15,424 nt of DNA from Methanosarcina sp. (GTDB taxonomy: Archaea > Halobacteriota > Methanosarcinia > Methanosarcinales > Methanosarcinaceae), in contig JADGNM010000014.1 in NCBI GenBank assembly GCA_017883485.1, forward strand, positions 1-15,424. The letters are read 5' to 3'. The first letter of the stretch is position 1. Every line of letters begins with the position of its first letter. Shown here in pieces: positions 8,411 through 15,424 of this stretch. The position numbers and the translations under genes are program-made. The notes under the pieces are model-generated. The model searched no databases. It saw only the letters and a list, made by a program, of their open reading frames with translations, and was not told the DNA's origin.

Positions 8411-8413
8411 TCA
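8411..8413 (-). other. In-frame TGA inside DP2, right after the catalytic NCDGDED motif
   Basis: The coding strand reads GAC-TGA-ATA-ATG-CTC. The frame is the same on both sides, so this is a substitution-type interruption and not a frameshift. Relatives have Ala or Cys followed by Val at the TGA-ATA positions (from memory of archaeal DP2 sequences). A TGT or TGC cysteine codon would become TGA by one base change. Confidence 0.9.
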
Positions 8414-11113
8414 GTCCTCATCCCCGTCGCAGTTCCGGCGTTTTGAAGCATGAAAAAAAGGATGGGCATAACCGACCGAAGCTTTCGTGAACCCGATCAG
8501 GCGTCCAAGCACTCCTGCAGAAGTATGCGGAGCAAGCCCTATAAGCAATACACCTACCAGATCCTGAATGGTTCTGGCATTGTAATAAGGCTCACCCTTA
8601 TAGTACCTTACAAGGAGGTCATCCACGTACTTTGCAATACGCAGCATATACTCACCTCCATCGTAAGAAATCACAAGGTCCTGAACCTTCAGACAGACAA
8701 TTTGGTCATCCCTTTCGAGAGGTTCTCCGTAAATGTCTTCCACGTAACCGAGTTCTCGAAGTTTGGCTGCCGTAATCCCGAGTTCATCAGCCCGAATGTG
8801 AGTAAGGGGAATATCTGACATATCATAACGGACAGTGCCGTCTTTAAAAATATAAACATCATGTTTTGCTCGAAGAATTCCTTTTTCGAGAGGTTCGGGA
8901 GTCATTTGCCCGTTCATAAGCCTCTTTACTCCCTTGATCATATCCATTTTTTCCCGTTCCCCAACATTCTCAAAGGCCTGCTTGTAAAGGGAGCGAAAAT
9001 CCAGTTTGACAGTTGCAGCCGAAGTTGATCTCCTCCCGCACCTGGGACAGGTTTCAGCATCCCTTACATCTATTTTACAGCGAAGGCAGAAGAACTTGGG
9101 ACTCGTATACCCTCCGCAATCACAGCGCCAAAAATAGGTTTCTTTCCTGCAGGCAGGACATTCCCTGAGCCCCAACTCAACTTCAATTTCTCCTACCTTT
9201 TCGTTAATGGAAGCCGAGTAATCGGACGCAGATACAAGGTTACGTGTGAGTCCTCCGGCATTGCTTATAGGGAAAAGGACCTGAGCTGCAGGAGACATTT
9301 TCCGAAGGTCGGATTTTTCCGGCCTTCCCATCCTTGCCCCTATTCTCGAAGGAGCCCTTGGGAAGACCTTAAACCCACTCAAAATACATGCAGCATCTAC
9401 CATATTATCAGTATCAGGCATAGGCGCTTTTTCTTTCAATTTGCGGTCAAGTCCAAGGCATAAAATAAACGGGAGGGCTTCTCCCATAAGGATTTTCTCA
9501 TCTCTTACCCTATGCAGTACGAGGAGTTTCTCAAGTATAGATTTTATAGATTTAATACCCATGTTCGGTGAAGCTTCGAGGGGTAACCTGAGAATTCCTT
9601 CCCCTTCTGAAAGATCCCCATTTTCAGCCACAAATCTCCTCAGAACCTCAAATTCGTTCCGGTTTATATCATGCCATAGATAGGTAAACTTCGGATGCAG
9701 TGGAATATTTAGTTCCTCAGCTAGTCTGAGGGCGAGAGCTGCAGAAGGATTTCTTAATTCTTCTTCCGGAATATGCTCAGGGCAGGCTGCCTCATAGTCA
9801 TATTTCCACCACTCGAAAACATAAGGTGAAGGCATAAGGGGATGATTATTCTCAAGAAAATCCCCGTAATTGATCAGGATCTCCCCTATATCCACTATTG
9901 TTTCCACTTGCGAGCGAAGCTCATAGGCTTCCTTAATATTGTCTATCCGGATCAGGTCTCCGGAATTAAGACGTACAGTCGGTCCTTCTATAGAGTCTAC
10001 GGCAGACATGGCTGCAGCTTTTCCCGGCCTTTCAACCTTAAGCTGAGTCCCATTAGTGATAAAATCATCAAGTAATACCATGGTAGAAGGATTGACCCCT
10101 GCAGCCGCAAAAGAAGTATTCCTGGAACGCCCGTAGCGAAGTCTGAACCCACCTGGCCTAGAGGGGTGAGAAAAAACAGGCCTGCCTGCAATCAGGTCTT
10201 TTATGTACTTATCCTTTGGCTTAATCTTGTTTCTTTGCTCCTGTTCTTCATCCTCCCCGCCTTTTGAACCCCCGATAAGTGTTTCCAGCCAGTCCCATCC
10301 ATCCATATTTAGCTTTTTAACATGTTTTCTGACTTTAGGAGCCTTGAGAGCTAGGCCTTCGGCAAGTACAAGGCACATCCCTCCTCTGACGCGGTTTGTT
10401 CCTATCCTTTCCATGTCCCTGTGCCCTTCTACCTCAGCATCCTCAGTTGGATCCCCGTCTATGCAGACAGGACAGTTCCGAACTATTAAACGGATTTCAT
10501 CTTCCGCGGGAGTATACTGCAGGCTCGCAACTTTTTTGTAAAGCAGGATCTCTTCCACATAACGCTCTACCTCCTCTGGCCTTGGCTTGTACCGGTCAAT
10601 CCCGATCCCGCGTCTTACATAATCGCCAACGAGTACTGAAAGAGCCTGGGCAGTTCCGCCTGCACTCCGGATAGGACCGGAATAGAAGATTCTAATATAC
10701 TGAGAACCGTCGTCGTTTTTTCCAAGTTCGACTTTGTCAATTCCTTCTATGGGAGCCGCAACCACTCCTTCTGTAAGTGTAGCCATGGAAACCCTGATTG
10801 CAGCCTCAACTGCATCCTTTTTTGTGGCAAAGCTTCCCACCTCCCCTTCGGCTACCTGACGCCCGATTTCGAGAGCGGCTTCTTCTCTAGACATCTTAGT
10901 TTCAAGCTCCCGGATCTTTGCAGCAACTCCCTCTACTCCTATAAGGTTCTCAACCCTATCTGCAAGATCCTTGGCAAGGGGAATTTCTACAGTGGGCTTT
11001 GGATCTCCTCCGCGGGCTTTAGCTCTGTTTGCAATCTCTATTGCCTCTTTAAGCCTCGCTTCAAGCTCATTGAAATATTCATGCATTTCCTCACTTGCAA
11101 TCGTTTCGCCCAT
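8411..11113 (-). CDS. polC: DNA polymerase D large catalytic subunit DP2, N-terminal 900 residues ending at an in-frame TGA
   Basis: DP2 is the polymerising subunit of the archaeal replicative D-family DNA polymerase; it pairs with the DP1 exonuclease subunit, which is not in this window. The N-terminal region (1-110) carries charged helices. It is followed by the first double-psi barrel region with [18 protein letters not shown] and by the central clamp. A Cys-rich zinc region follows, with CxxC pairs at 652/655, 676/679 and 689/692 plus Cys664 and Cys666. The catalytic motif NCDGDED is at 894-900; Asp896 and Asp898 correspond to the metal-binding aspartates. The chain stops at the next codon. 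The combined chain would be 1149 residues, a normal DP2 length. The ATG at 11113 has GGAGG about nine bases upstream. It is the last gene of the rbcL-sua5 cluster. Confidence 0.95.
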   Translation of the reverse strand: MGETIASEEMHEYFNELEARLKEAIEIANRAKARGGDPKPTVEIPLAKDLADRVENLIGVEGVAAKIRELETKMSREEAALEIGRQVAEGEVGSFATKKDAVEAAIRVSMATLTEGVVAAPIEGIDKVELGKNDDGSQYIRIFYSGPIRSAGGTAQALSVLVGDYVRRGIGIDRYKPRPEEVERYVEEILLYKKVASLQYTPAEDEIRLIVRNCPVCIDGDPTEDAEVEGHRDMERIGTNRVRGGMCLVLAEGLALKAPKVRKHVKKLNMDGWDWLETLIGGSKGGEDEEQEQRNKIKPKDKYIKDLIAGRPVFSHPSRPGGFRLRYGRSRNTSFAAAGVNPSTMVLLDDFITNGTQLKVERPGKAAAMSAVDSIEGPTVRLNSGDLIRIDNIKEAYELRSQVETIVDIGEILINYGDFLENNHPLMPSPYVFEWWKYDYEAACPEHIPEEELRNPSAALALRLAEELNIPLHPKFTYLWHDINRNEFEVLRRFVAENGDLSEGEGILRLPLEASPNMGIKSIKSILEKLLVLHRVRDEKILMGEALPFILCLGLDRKLKEKAPMPDTDNMVDAACILSGFKVFPRAPSRIGARMGRPEKSDLRKMSPAAQVLFPISNAGGLTRNLVSASDYSASINEKVGEIEVELGLRECPACRKETYFWRCDCGGYTSPKFFCLRCKIDVRDAETCPRCGRRSTSAATVKLDFRSLYKQAFENVGEREKMDMIKGVKRLMNGQMTPEPLEKGILRAKHDVYIFKDGTVRYDMSDIPLTHIRADELGITAAKLRELGYVEDIYGEPLERDDQIVCLKVQDLVISYDGGEYMLRIAKYVDDLLVRYYKGEPYYNARTIQDLVGVLLIGLAPHTSAGVLGRLIGFTKASVGYAHPFFHASKRRNCDGDED

Positions 11114-11159
11114 TGATTAGCCCCTCCAATAGTGAATTATTTTATCAGAAAAAACCTGA

Positions 11160-11369
11160 TTATTTCTGCTTGCGTAAAGAGCCTACAGCCAGCATGCCTG
11201 AGAGAGAAGTAGCAAAAAATACGAACGCGCAAGCCCAGATAATGTAATTCCCGATCTCCTTCGCGCCGAGAAACGCTAAAATCAGACCTACAGCCAGCCC
11301 TGCAAGAGCAATCATGTTTATCTTGTTAGTCTGTCCCATCGTTTTTTTATGAGCCCTCTTCTTTTGCAT
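11160..11369 (-). CDS. Small two-helix membrane protein of unknown function
   Basis: The 69-residue product has a very basic N-terminus (MQKKRAHKKTMGQTNKIN). Two hydrophobic segments follow: about residues 18-36 (MIALAGLAVGLILAFLGA) and about 41-63 (YIIWACAFVFFATSLSGMLAV). It ends in a short basic tail (RKQK). The basic N-terminus suggests both ends face the cytoplasm. The ATG at 11369 has AAGGA four bases upstream; an in-frame TTG at 11408 would add 13 residues without a better signal. It sits 46 bases upstream of DP2 and 77 bases downstream of sua5, so it is probably co-transcribed. I recognise no family and assign no function. Confidence 0.75.
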   Translation of the reverse strand: MQKKRAHKKTMGQTNKINMIALAGLAVGLILAFLGAKEIGNYIIWACAFVFFATSLSGMLAVGSLRKQK

Positions 11370-11446
11370 ATTTTCCTTTTTTTCTGCTTTCAAAGATATC
11401 ACTCTCAAATATCATATCAAACCCTTTTAACTCTCTGTCAAGGTTA

Positions 11447-12547
11447 TTAAACAGTAAACCTCAATGACGATGCTTCCCTCAACCTGTTAATAAGGGCATC
11501 ACCTAGCCCTGAGCGGCTGAAGGAACCATCGGCCACGATAATGTCCAGCCCCTTTCTGTCCAGATCCCTGAGCCCCTCAAAAAGCTTTTTGGCAGCAACA
11601 TCAGGCTCTTCCCGGGACCCCAGCAAAAAGCATTCATCTGCGCCCAGCTCTTTCACAGCAACAAGCCCTGCAATTTCTTCACTGAGCAGGAGTCCTACTT
11701 TCTCTCCTCGACTCCTGTAGTTTCCAAGCAGTTCGACAATTTTTTCCGAAACGAACTTACTTTCCCCTTCAACAAGCACTACCTTTGTATCAGGAGTGTA
11801 ATGCCCGCATTTCTGACCTGCCTGTTTATCAAGCTGCCCTCCATCATTCCCTCTTTTGCCGTCTTTGTATCCGGACCTGACTATCCCTATGACTTTTTCA
11901 AGCTCTTCAATTCCAACAGCTCCAGGCCTGAGGACAACAGGCGGTTCGACAGTCGTATCAATTACAGTTGACTCAAGACCTATATTTGCCTCTCCTCCGT
12001 CAATAATCGCATCAATCCTGCCAGTAAGATCAGCCACAACGTGGGCTGCGAGGCTGGGACTGGGTTTTCCGGAAATGTTTGCACTCGGAGCCGCAAGAGG
12101 TGTACCTGCTCTTTTTACAAGTTCTAGAGGGATCCTGTGGTCAGGCATGCGTACTCCTATTGATGGAAGGCTTCCTGAAGTAATTTGCGGGACAGCGTCA
12201 TTTTTTTCCAGAACAATAGTAAGGGGGCCTGGCCAGAAAGTATCCATTAGCCTGAAAGCTTTCTCCGGGATATTCCGTGCAACCTTCTCAACATCTACCC
12301 TGGAATGCACAAGCAGGCTTAACGGATTTCCCGGAGGGCGCCCTTTTGCCTCGAAGATTTTCCGAACTGCCTCAGGATTCAGGCCTTCAGCCCCAAGCCC
12401 ATAAACAGTTTCCGTGGGGAAAGCTACGGTTCCGCCACTTTTGATTATTGCTGCCGCCTCATTGATAACTTCATCAAAATTTTCCTCGGAAACCCGAAAA
12501 AACCGGGTCTTTATCCTATTTCCGTTTTCTACGTTCGCCAAAGGCAA
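11447..12547 (-). CDS. sua5: Sua5/YrdC/YwlC threonylcarbamoyl-AMP synthase
   Basis: This enzyme makes threonylcarbamoyl-AMP from threonine, bicarbonate and ATP, the first step of t6A formation at position 37 of ANN-decoding tRNAs; the KEOPS complex then transfers the group. The N-terminal YrdC domain (about 20-225) shows FPTETVYGLG (43-52), KGRPPGNPLS (68-77) and PSANISGKPSPS (about 154-165). A linker rich in Gly and Lys (about 225-250) leads to a C-terminal Sua5 domain (about 250-366), so this is the long, two-domain Sua5 form. The start is TTG. The codon at 12547 gives 366 residues; a second TTG at 12541 is nine bases from AGGAGG and may be the real start. It begins 21 bases after the rbcL stop. 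Confidence 0.95.
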   Translation of the reverse strand: MPLANVENGNRIKTRFFRVSEENFDEVINEAAAIIKSGGTVAFPTETVYGLGAEGLNPEAVRKIFEAKGRPPGNPLSLLVHSRVDVEKVARNIPEKAFRLMDTFWPGPLTIVLEKNDAVPQITSGSLPSIGVRMPDHRIPLELVKRAGTPLAAPSANISGKPSPSLAAHVVADLTGRIDAIIDGGEANIGLESTVIDTTVEPPVVLRPGAVGIEELEKVIGIVRSGYKDGKRGNDGGQLDKQAGQKCGHYTPDTKVVLVEGESKFVSEKIVELLGNYRSRGEKVGLLLSEEIAGLVAVKELGADECFLLGSREEPDVAAKKLFEGLRDLDRKGLDIIVADGSFSRSGLGDALINRLREASSLRFTV

Positions 12548-12568
12548 GCTCCTCCTTATTCCTGCAGC

Positions 12569-13855
12569 TTATTTTTTTAGCCATTTGCCCAGAGCGACTT
12601 CAAGTTCTTTGTGGGTTTTTGCATATTCCCGGAGACTGATTCCCTCAAGGCTTGCATCAAGCGCCTGCCTGCAGGCAGTAGCCCCGGCTGACGTACCCAT
12701 GGGATGTGCGTGAATTCCGCCTCCAAACTGCATAATGACATCTTTTCCGAAAATAGAGTACAGGTCAGGGATCATAGTAGGAGCAAGCCCTCCGGATGCT
12801 ACCGGAAACATAGGCTTTAACCCTCCCCAGTCCTGTTCCAGAACGTTCTGGCTTTCATCAGCAGGCACTTTTTCAAGCACACACTCGTCCCTAAGCGTCA
12901 ATACCTCGTGTTTTTCTCCGTGCATCTTTCCTACAACCGTACCTATGTGAAGCTGGTCAAGTCCTATCAGCCTGCAGAGTTTGGCAACGACAACCATACT
13001 TATTCCGTGGCGGGGATTTCGGGTATAGGCTGAATGCATACAGCGGTGAGCGTGAAGTGCAAGGTCTGCATCTTCGCACTCTTCTCGGAGGGTTTGCAGG
13101 GCAGTCCAGCCCACAGGCACAATATCGACCATTGCATAGTTTGCACCCAGGTCTTTAAGAATATTAAACCGTCGGATCATTTCCTTACAGGTCGGGGCTG
13201 TGATGTTGCACAGATACATCTTGCGCTCTCCTGTCTCGGATTCCGCCTTTTCTGCAAGTTTTAGAGTGAGTTCGGCCCGTTTTTCAAAGCCATTGAACTT
13301 CTGGTCCGTAAGGTTCTCATCATCCTTAACCAGGTCGCAACCTCCTGCAAAGGAATTGTAAGCGACTTCAGCATGCATCTCAGAGTTTAACCCCACCTTC
13401 GGCTTGACAATAGTCCCTATAAGAGGTCTGTCCTGTACACCCAGAAGTTCTCTGATGCCTGAAAGCCCGAATTTCGGTCCTTTAAATTCGCGAAGCATCG
13501 ACTTGTTGAAGGTAATGTCCTGCAGCCTTAAGTTGTCAACTATTTTCATGCTAAGGATATTACCTGCGACAGCACTGAGAACCTGCGGGACCGAACCTAG
13601 TTCAAAGAGCTCTTCCGAATATGCCACCCTTACAGTCTGTGCTTCCTCATTCACATAAAAGACATGGGGCTTCAGTCTCGCTGCAAGTTCGGGACTCAGT
13701 GTGGCAATCTCAGTCCAGGAATCTATAGAGCTTTCCCCTGCCATGTGTGTGGCAGCTTCCTCAAAATTAACTCCTAATGACGGCTCGAGATGAAATTCAC
13801 AGACCAGATCCGCATCCTTTGGGCTGTATCCAATGTCTATATAGTCCCTTCGCAT
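12569..13855 (-). CDS. rbcL: Ribulose-1,5-bisphosphate carboxylase, archaeal form III
   Basis: This enzyme carboxylates ribulose bisphosphate to two 3-phosphoglycerates. In Methanosarcina it is assigned to salvage of AMP or nucleoside ribose (with AMP phosphorylase and ribose-1,5-bisphosphate isomerase, not seen here) and not to a Calvin cycle. The 428-residue product fits form III. Active-site residues are present: Lys151 and Lys153 (GTIVKPKVGL), the carbamylated Lys177 with Asp179 and Glu180 (LVKDDENLTD), His270-Arg271, His303, loop-6 Lys310 (GTVVGKMHGE), Ser354 (ASGG) and Gly378-380 (QFGGGIHAHPMG). The ATG at 13855 has AGGAGG six bases upstream. It is the first gene of a probable rbcL-sua5-small protein-DP2 transcription unit. 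Confidence 0.98.
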   Translation of the reverse strand: MRRDYIDIGYSPKDADLVCEFHLEPSLGVNFEEAATHMAGESSIDSWTEIATLSPELAARLKPHVFYVNEEAQTVRVAYSEELFELGSVPQVLSAVAGNILSMKIVDNLRLQDITFNKSMLREFKGPKFGLSGIRELLGVQDRPLIGTIVKPKVGLNSEMHAEVAYNSFAGGCDLVKDDENLTDQKFNGFEKRAELTLKLAEKAESETGERKMYLCNITAPTCKEMIRRFNILKDLGANYAMVDIVPVGWTALQTLREECEDADLALHAHRCMHSAYTRNPRHGISMVVVAKLCRLIGLDQLHIGTVVGKMHGEKHEVLTLRDECVLEKVPADESQNVLEQDWGGLKPMFPVASGGLAPTMIPDLYSIFGKDVIMQFGGGIHAHPMGTSAGATACRQALDASLEGISLREYAKTHKELEVALGKWLKK

Positions 13856-14168
13856 TATTTTCCTCCTGACTGAATAGGTTAGTTTTCCAGAATAAATCGC
13901 GTTATGATAAAATAATAATCCTGATTGAAGGAAGTCACTAACATAAATAAAAACTTGTTTATTGAATACAGCAAAAATATAAACTAAAGCGAAAAAATAA
14001 AAGAAAAATAATAAGAGAATAAGTAATTAATAAAAAAATTTCCTTGTGAAAACCATGATCTTCTGACTTGAGCCAGTCGATTTTCCAGATTAGATTCTTA
14101 TAATGAAATGATTATTTATCTAAGATTATTCGTTATTCAGAAATCTTATCTGTTCTTAGTATGTTAAA
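13856..14168. other. AT-rich region upstream of rbcL
   Basis: These 313 bases separate the end of the metallophosphoesterase gene from rbcL. I see no gene. It holds the rbcL ribosome binding site, a candidate promoter (listed separately) and a weak AATAAA-AACTTG-TTTATT dyad near 13947-13964. On the minus strand just after the phosphoesterase there is only a weak AAGATT...AATCTT pairing, so its terminator is not clear. Confidence 0.6.
13976..13983 (-). promoter_or_regulatory. rbcL: Candidate rbcL TATA box
   Basis: The minus strand reads TTTATATT, close to the archaeal TATA consensus, preceded by CGCTTTAG. A start about 25 bases downstream would fall near 13952 and leave a leader of about 95 bases before rbcL. 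It is the best such box in the gap, but the AT-rich background lowers certainty. Confidence 0.45.
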
Positions 14169-14912
14169 TTATATTATACAGTCCACGACAGTCTCTTTTT
14201 TTCCTCCAGAGAAGATTCTGCAAACTCGCAAATGCCAGCGCGTACATTCGGACTCAGGTGCTTCAATTTCAATCAGGTTATAACACTGAGAGATTCTGCC
14301 GCGAATCTGGGAAGAGCAAACAGTCCCCGAACTGACGACAAACATATCGTTTAATCTCCAGACCCAGGGGATATGCCAGTGCCCGCAGAGTACAAGGTGC
14401 ACACCTGAACGATCAAGGAGTTCAAGAACGTCCCCCGCATCTACAAACACATTATTTCCCCTGCCAGTCCTGGGAATTGGAATAAGATGGTGGTGCAGGG
14501 CAAAAACCTTAAAACCGCTTACTGAAAAAGTATTTTCTATCCAGCCATAATTTTCCCTTCCTATATGTCCCTCTTCAAGTTCCGGCTGGGAAGAATCAAG
14601 CCCTACCACAGTAACCTCCCCAAAGCGCCCGAAGGATGACCTGGCTTTAAAAATATCCTCGAAGAAGAGATAACCGGCGTTCCTGGAGTCGTGGTTTCCC
14701 GGAACTATCACTTTGTTTTCACATTCGATCCTTTCAATGAAGTCCTTTGCTCCGTCATACTCAGATGCAAGCCCGTTTTCTGTCAGGTCTCCTGTAATCA
14801 CTACGATATCCGGAGCATCCCGGTTTATACTTTCGAGCATCGAATCTGCAATCTGAGGCATATAGTATGCCTCTGAGAAATGGATGTCTGAAAGATGTAC
14901 TATTTTTATAAT
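14169..14912 (-). CDS. Calcineurin-like metallophosphoesterase, probably started at a non-ATG codon
   Basis: The protein has the full metal-binding set of the calcineurin-like/class III phosphodiesterase superfamily if read from the ATT at 14912 (247 residues). Numbered from there, DxH is Asp9/His11 (KIVHLSDIHFS), then GDLT (Asp42), GNHD (Asn73, His74), a His-His-His at 140-142 and GHWH (His178, His180). It probably hydrolyses a phosphodiester or phosphomonoester in the cytoplasm; the substrate is unknown. The first ATG (14861) would give 230 residues and drop the DxH motif. Upstream of 14912 the frame reads TAG-AAA-GGG-GAA-TTA-TAT, with GGGG eight bases before the ATT (ATA follows). The proper position for ATG therefore carries ATT or ATA. 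This is a rare non-canonical start, a loss-of-start mutation or a base error. Confidence 0.85.
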   Translation of the reverse strand: MIKIVHLSDIHFSEAYYMPQIADSMLESINRDAPDIVVITGDLTENGLASEYDGAKDFIERIECENKVIVPGNHDSRNAGYLFFEDIFKARSSFGRFGEVTVVGLDSSQPELEEGHIGRENYGWIENTFSVSGFKVFALHHHLIPIPRTGRGNNVFVDAGDVLELLDRSGVHLVLCGHWHIPWVWRLNDMFVVSSGTVCSSQIRGRISQCYNLIEIEAPESECTRWHLRVCRIFSGGKKETVVDCII

Positions 14913-14977
14913 ATATAATTCCCCTTTCTAATTATTCGCTATTCTGGCTTGTTTCAGGTTTGAAATTTGCCAAGCCC

Positions 14978-14986
14978 AATATATAG
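14978..14986 (-). promoter_or_regulatory. Candidate TATA box of the metallophosphoesterase gene
   Basis: The minus strand reads CTATATATT. Transcription would begin near 14955 and give a leader of about 45 bases that includes the AAAGGGG ribosome binding site at about 14922-14928. This spacing supports translation starting near 14912 and not at the ATG at 14861, which would be about 60 bases from that site. Confidence 0.45.
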
Positions 14987-15032
14987 TTATCCGATTTAGC
15001 CTATATACTTGGAAGAGAACAGATGATACATA

Positions 15033-15212
15033 ATGAATCTAAATCAAAGGATTGTTGACCATTCTTCAAATAGATATACTTGGGGGAGTATATTTTTCGA
15101 AGGACTGTATAGAGGGATACAGGAATGCAGGTTCGGCAATTCAAGGAGTCGCATACTATTTTACATCCCTTTACCTTCTATTTGCTTACTATCTTCAGGC
15201 TGTAAGCCTTAA
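15033..15212 (+). CDS. Doubtful small ORF, unknown product
   Basis: A 59-codon ORF starts with ATG at 15033 (MNLNQRIVDHSSNRYTWGS). It has no ribosome binding site. A CTATATAC box at 15001-15008 is about 28 bases upstream of the ATG, the spacing expected for a leaderless archaeal message. The second half reads unlike a folded protein (SRSRILFYIPLPSICLL). An overlapping ORF in another frame, TTG at 15052 to 15270, is hydrophobic in its centre and equally unsupported. Neither resembles a family I know. It may be a decayed gene fragment or chance. Confidence 0.2.
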   Translation: MNLNQRIVDHSSNRYTWGSIFFEGLYRGIQECRFGNSRSRILFYIPLPSICLLSSGCKP

Positions 15213-15223
15213 TATAAAAAGTA

Positions 15224-15282
15224 AACGAGCGAATTTAGGAGTGGGGGTTATAGATAAAAAAAGTAACTAGGTCTCGCTCGTT
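15224..15282 (+). repeat. 9-bp inverted repeat with T-rich tail
   Basis: AACGAGCGA (15224-15232) and TCGCTCGTT (15274-15282) are exact reverse complements separated by 41 bases, followed by CAATTTTTATAAG. The GC-rich arms stand out in AT-rich sequence. It could be a terminator-like structure with a large loop, the stem of a small RNA, or the end of a decayed element. Confidence 0.4.
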
Positions 15283-15424
15283 CAATTTTTATAAGTCTTC
15301 TGCTTGATATATCTTTTTAAATATACGAATACATCGACAGCGACTTGCTAGAACAAATGATTGAGGCTGAACTTATAATAACGCTAGATAGGTAACATGA
15401 CTATGTCATATTAGACAGTTACTC

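Larger units (their letters stand above)
14913..15424. other. AT-rich right-hand end of the window
   Basis: These 512 bases contain TATA-like boxes pointing both ways near 14978-15008, a doubtful small plus-strand ORF (15033-15212), an overlapping TTG-started ORF in another frame (15052-15270), a 9-bp inverted repeat (15224-15282) and a short ATGAC-TAT-GTCAT dyad (15397-15409). I recognise no protein family here. After 15290 both strands are broken by frequent stops. Confidence 0.55.

Noticed and set aside
8411..8413. Pyrrolysine or selenocysteine insertion at the DP2 stop
   Set aside because: Pyrrolysine in Methanosarcina uses TAG, and this is TGA. I know of no selenocysteine machinery in Methanosarcina, and nothing nearby looks like an archaeal SECIS element.
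8411..11113. An intein in DP2
   Set aside because: The sequence up to and past CDGDED is continuous polymerase. No intein splicing blocks or endonuclease motifs are present.
15316..15394. Short open stretch encoding YEYIDSDLLEQMIEAELII
   Set aside because: It looks helix-like but is only about 25 codons, has no start codon at its head and is bounded by stops. It is too short to separate from chance.
15397..15409. ATGAC-TAT-GTCAT dyad
   Set aside because: A five-base stem in AT-rich sequence near the window edge, with no associated gene or promoter.
1..15424. CRISPR arrays, tRNA or rRNA genes, insertion sequences
   Set aside because: I looked for regularly spaced repeats, cloverleaf-like segments and transposase motifs and saw none.

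Overview
The window is methanogen chromosome, almost certainly from a Methanosarcina species. It carries a complete methyl-coenzyme M reductase operon in the order mcrB-mcrD-mcrC-mcrG-mcrA (minus strand, 5631 down to 688). The MCR-modifying radical SAM enzyme Mmp10 is divergent to it (6050-7285, plus strand). A second minus-strand cluster (13855 down to 7664) holds form III RuBisCO, a Sua5-type t6A enzyme, a two-helix membrane protein and the large subunit (DP2) of archaeal DNA polymerase D. Signals are archaeal: TATA/BRE-like boxes, strong GGAGG ribosome binding sites on most genes, and TTG/GTG starts.

Region by region. (1) 1-612: a bacterial-type outer-membrane beta-barrel porin fragment on the minus strand, running off the left edge. 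It has a signal-peptide-like N-terminus but no start codon. It does not belong in a single-membrane archaeon and sits directly against the mcr terminator, so a chimeric contig junction is the leading explanation. (2) 624-5631: the mcr operon with a clear hairpin/T-tract terminator. (3) 5632-6049: the divergent mcr/mmp10 control region. The two candidate core promoters are nearly the same sequence, and a 15-bp TGAGATT-G-AATCTCA dyad lies between them. (4) mmp10. (5) 7286-7663: AT-rich, no convincing gene. (6) DP2, cut in two by an in-frame TGA directly after its catalytic NCDGDED motif. (7) The small membrane protein, sua5 and rbcL, probably co-transcribed with DP2. (8) 14169-14912: a calcineurin-like metallophosphoesterase. 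Its essential DxH motif lies upstream of the first ATG and is reached only from an ATT or ATA codon. (9) 14913-15424: AT-rich, with promoter-like boxes, a doubtful 59-codon ORF and a 9-bp inverted repeat.

How the genes work together: McrA, McrB and McrG form the F430 enzyme that makes methane. McrC and McrD are accessory factors for activation and assembly. Mmp10 methylates the active-site arginine of McrA, and that arginine is present here (Arg285). RuBisCO III in this genus acts in nucleoside/AMP carbon salvage. Its neighbours act in tRNA t6A37 synthesis and replication.

Three irregularities (the porin junction, the stop in DP2, the lost start of the phosphoesterase) occur in one 15-kb stretch. 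Each could be real, but together they also fit a draft or metagenomic assembly with base errors or a chimeric join. They should be settled from reads before any biology is built on them. I found no new multi-gene defence or mobile system, CRISPR array, tRNA or rRNA.
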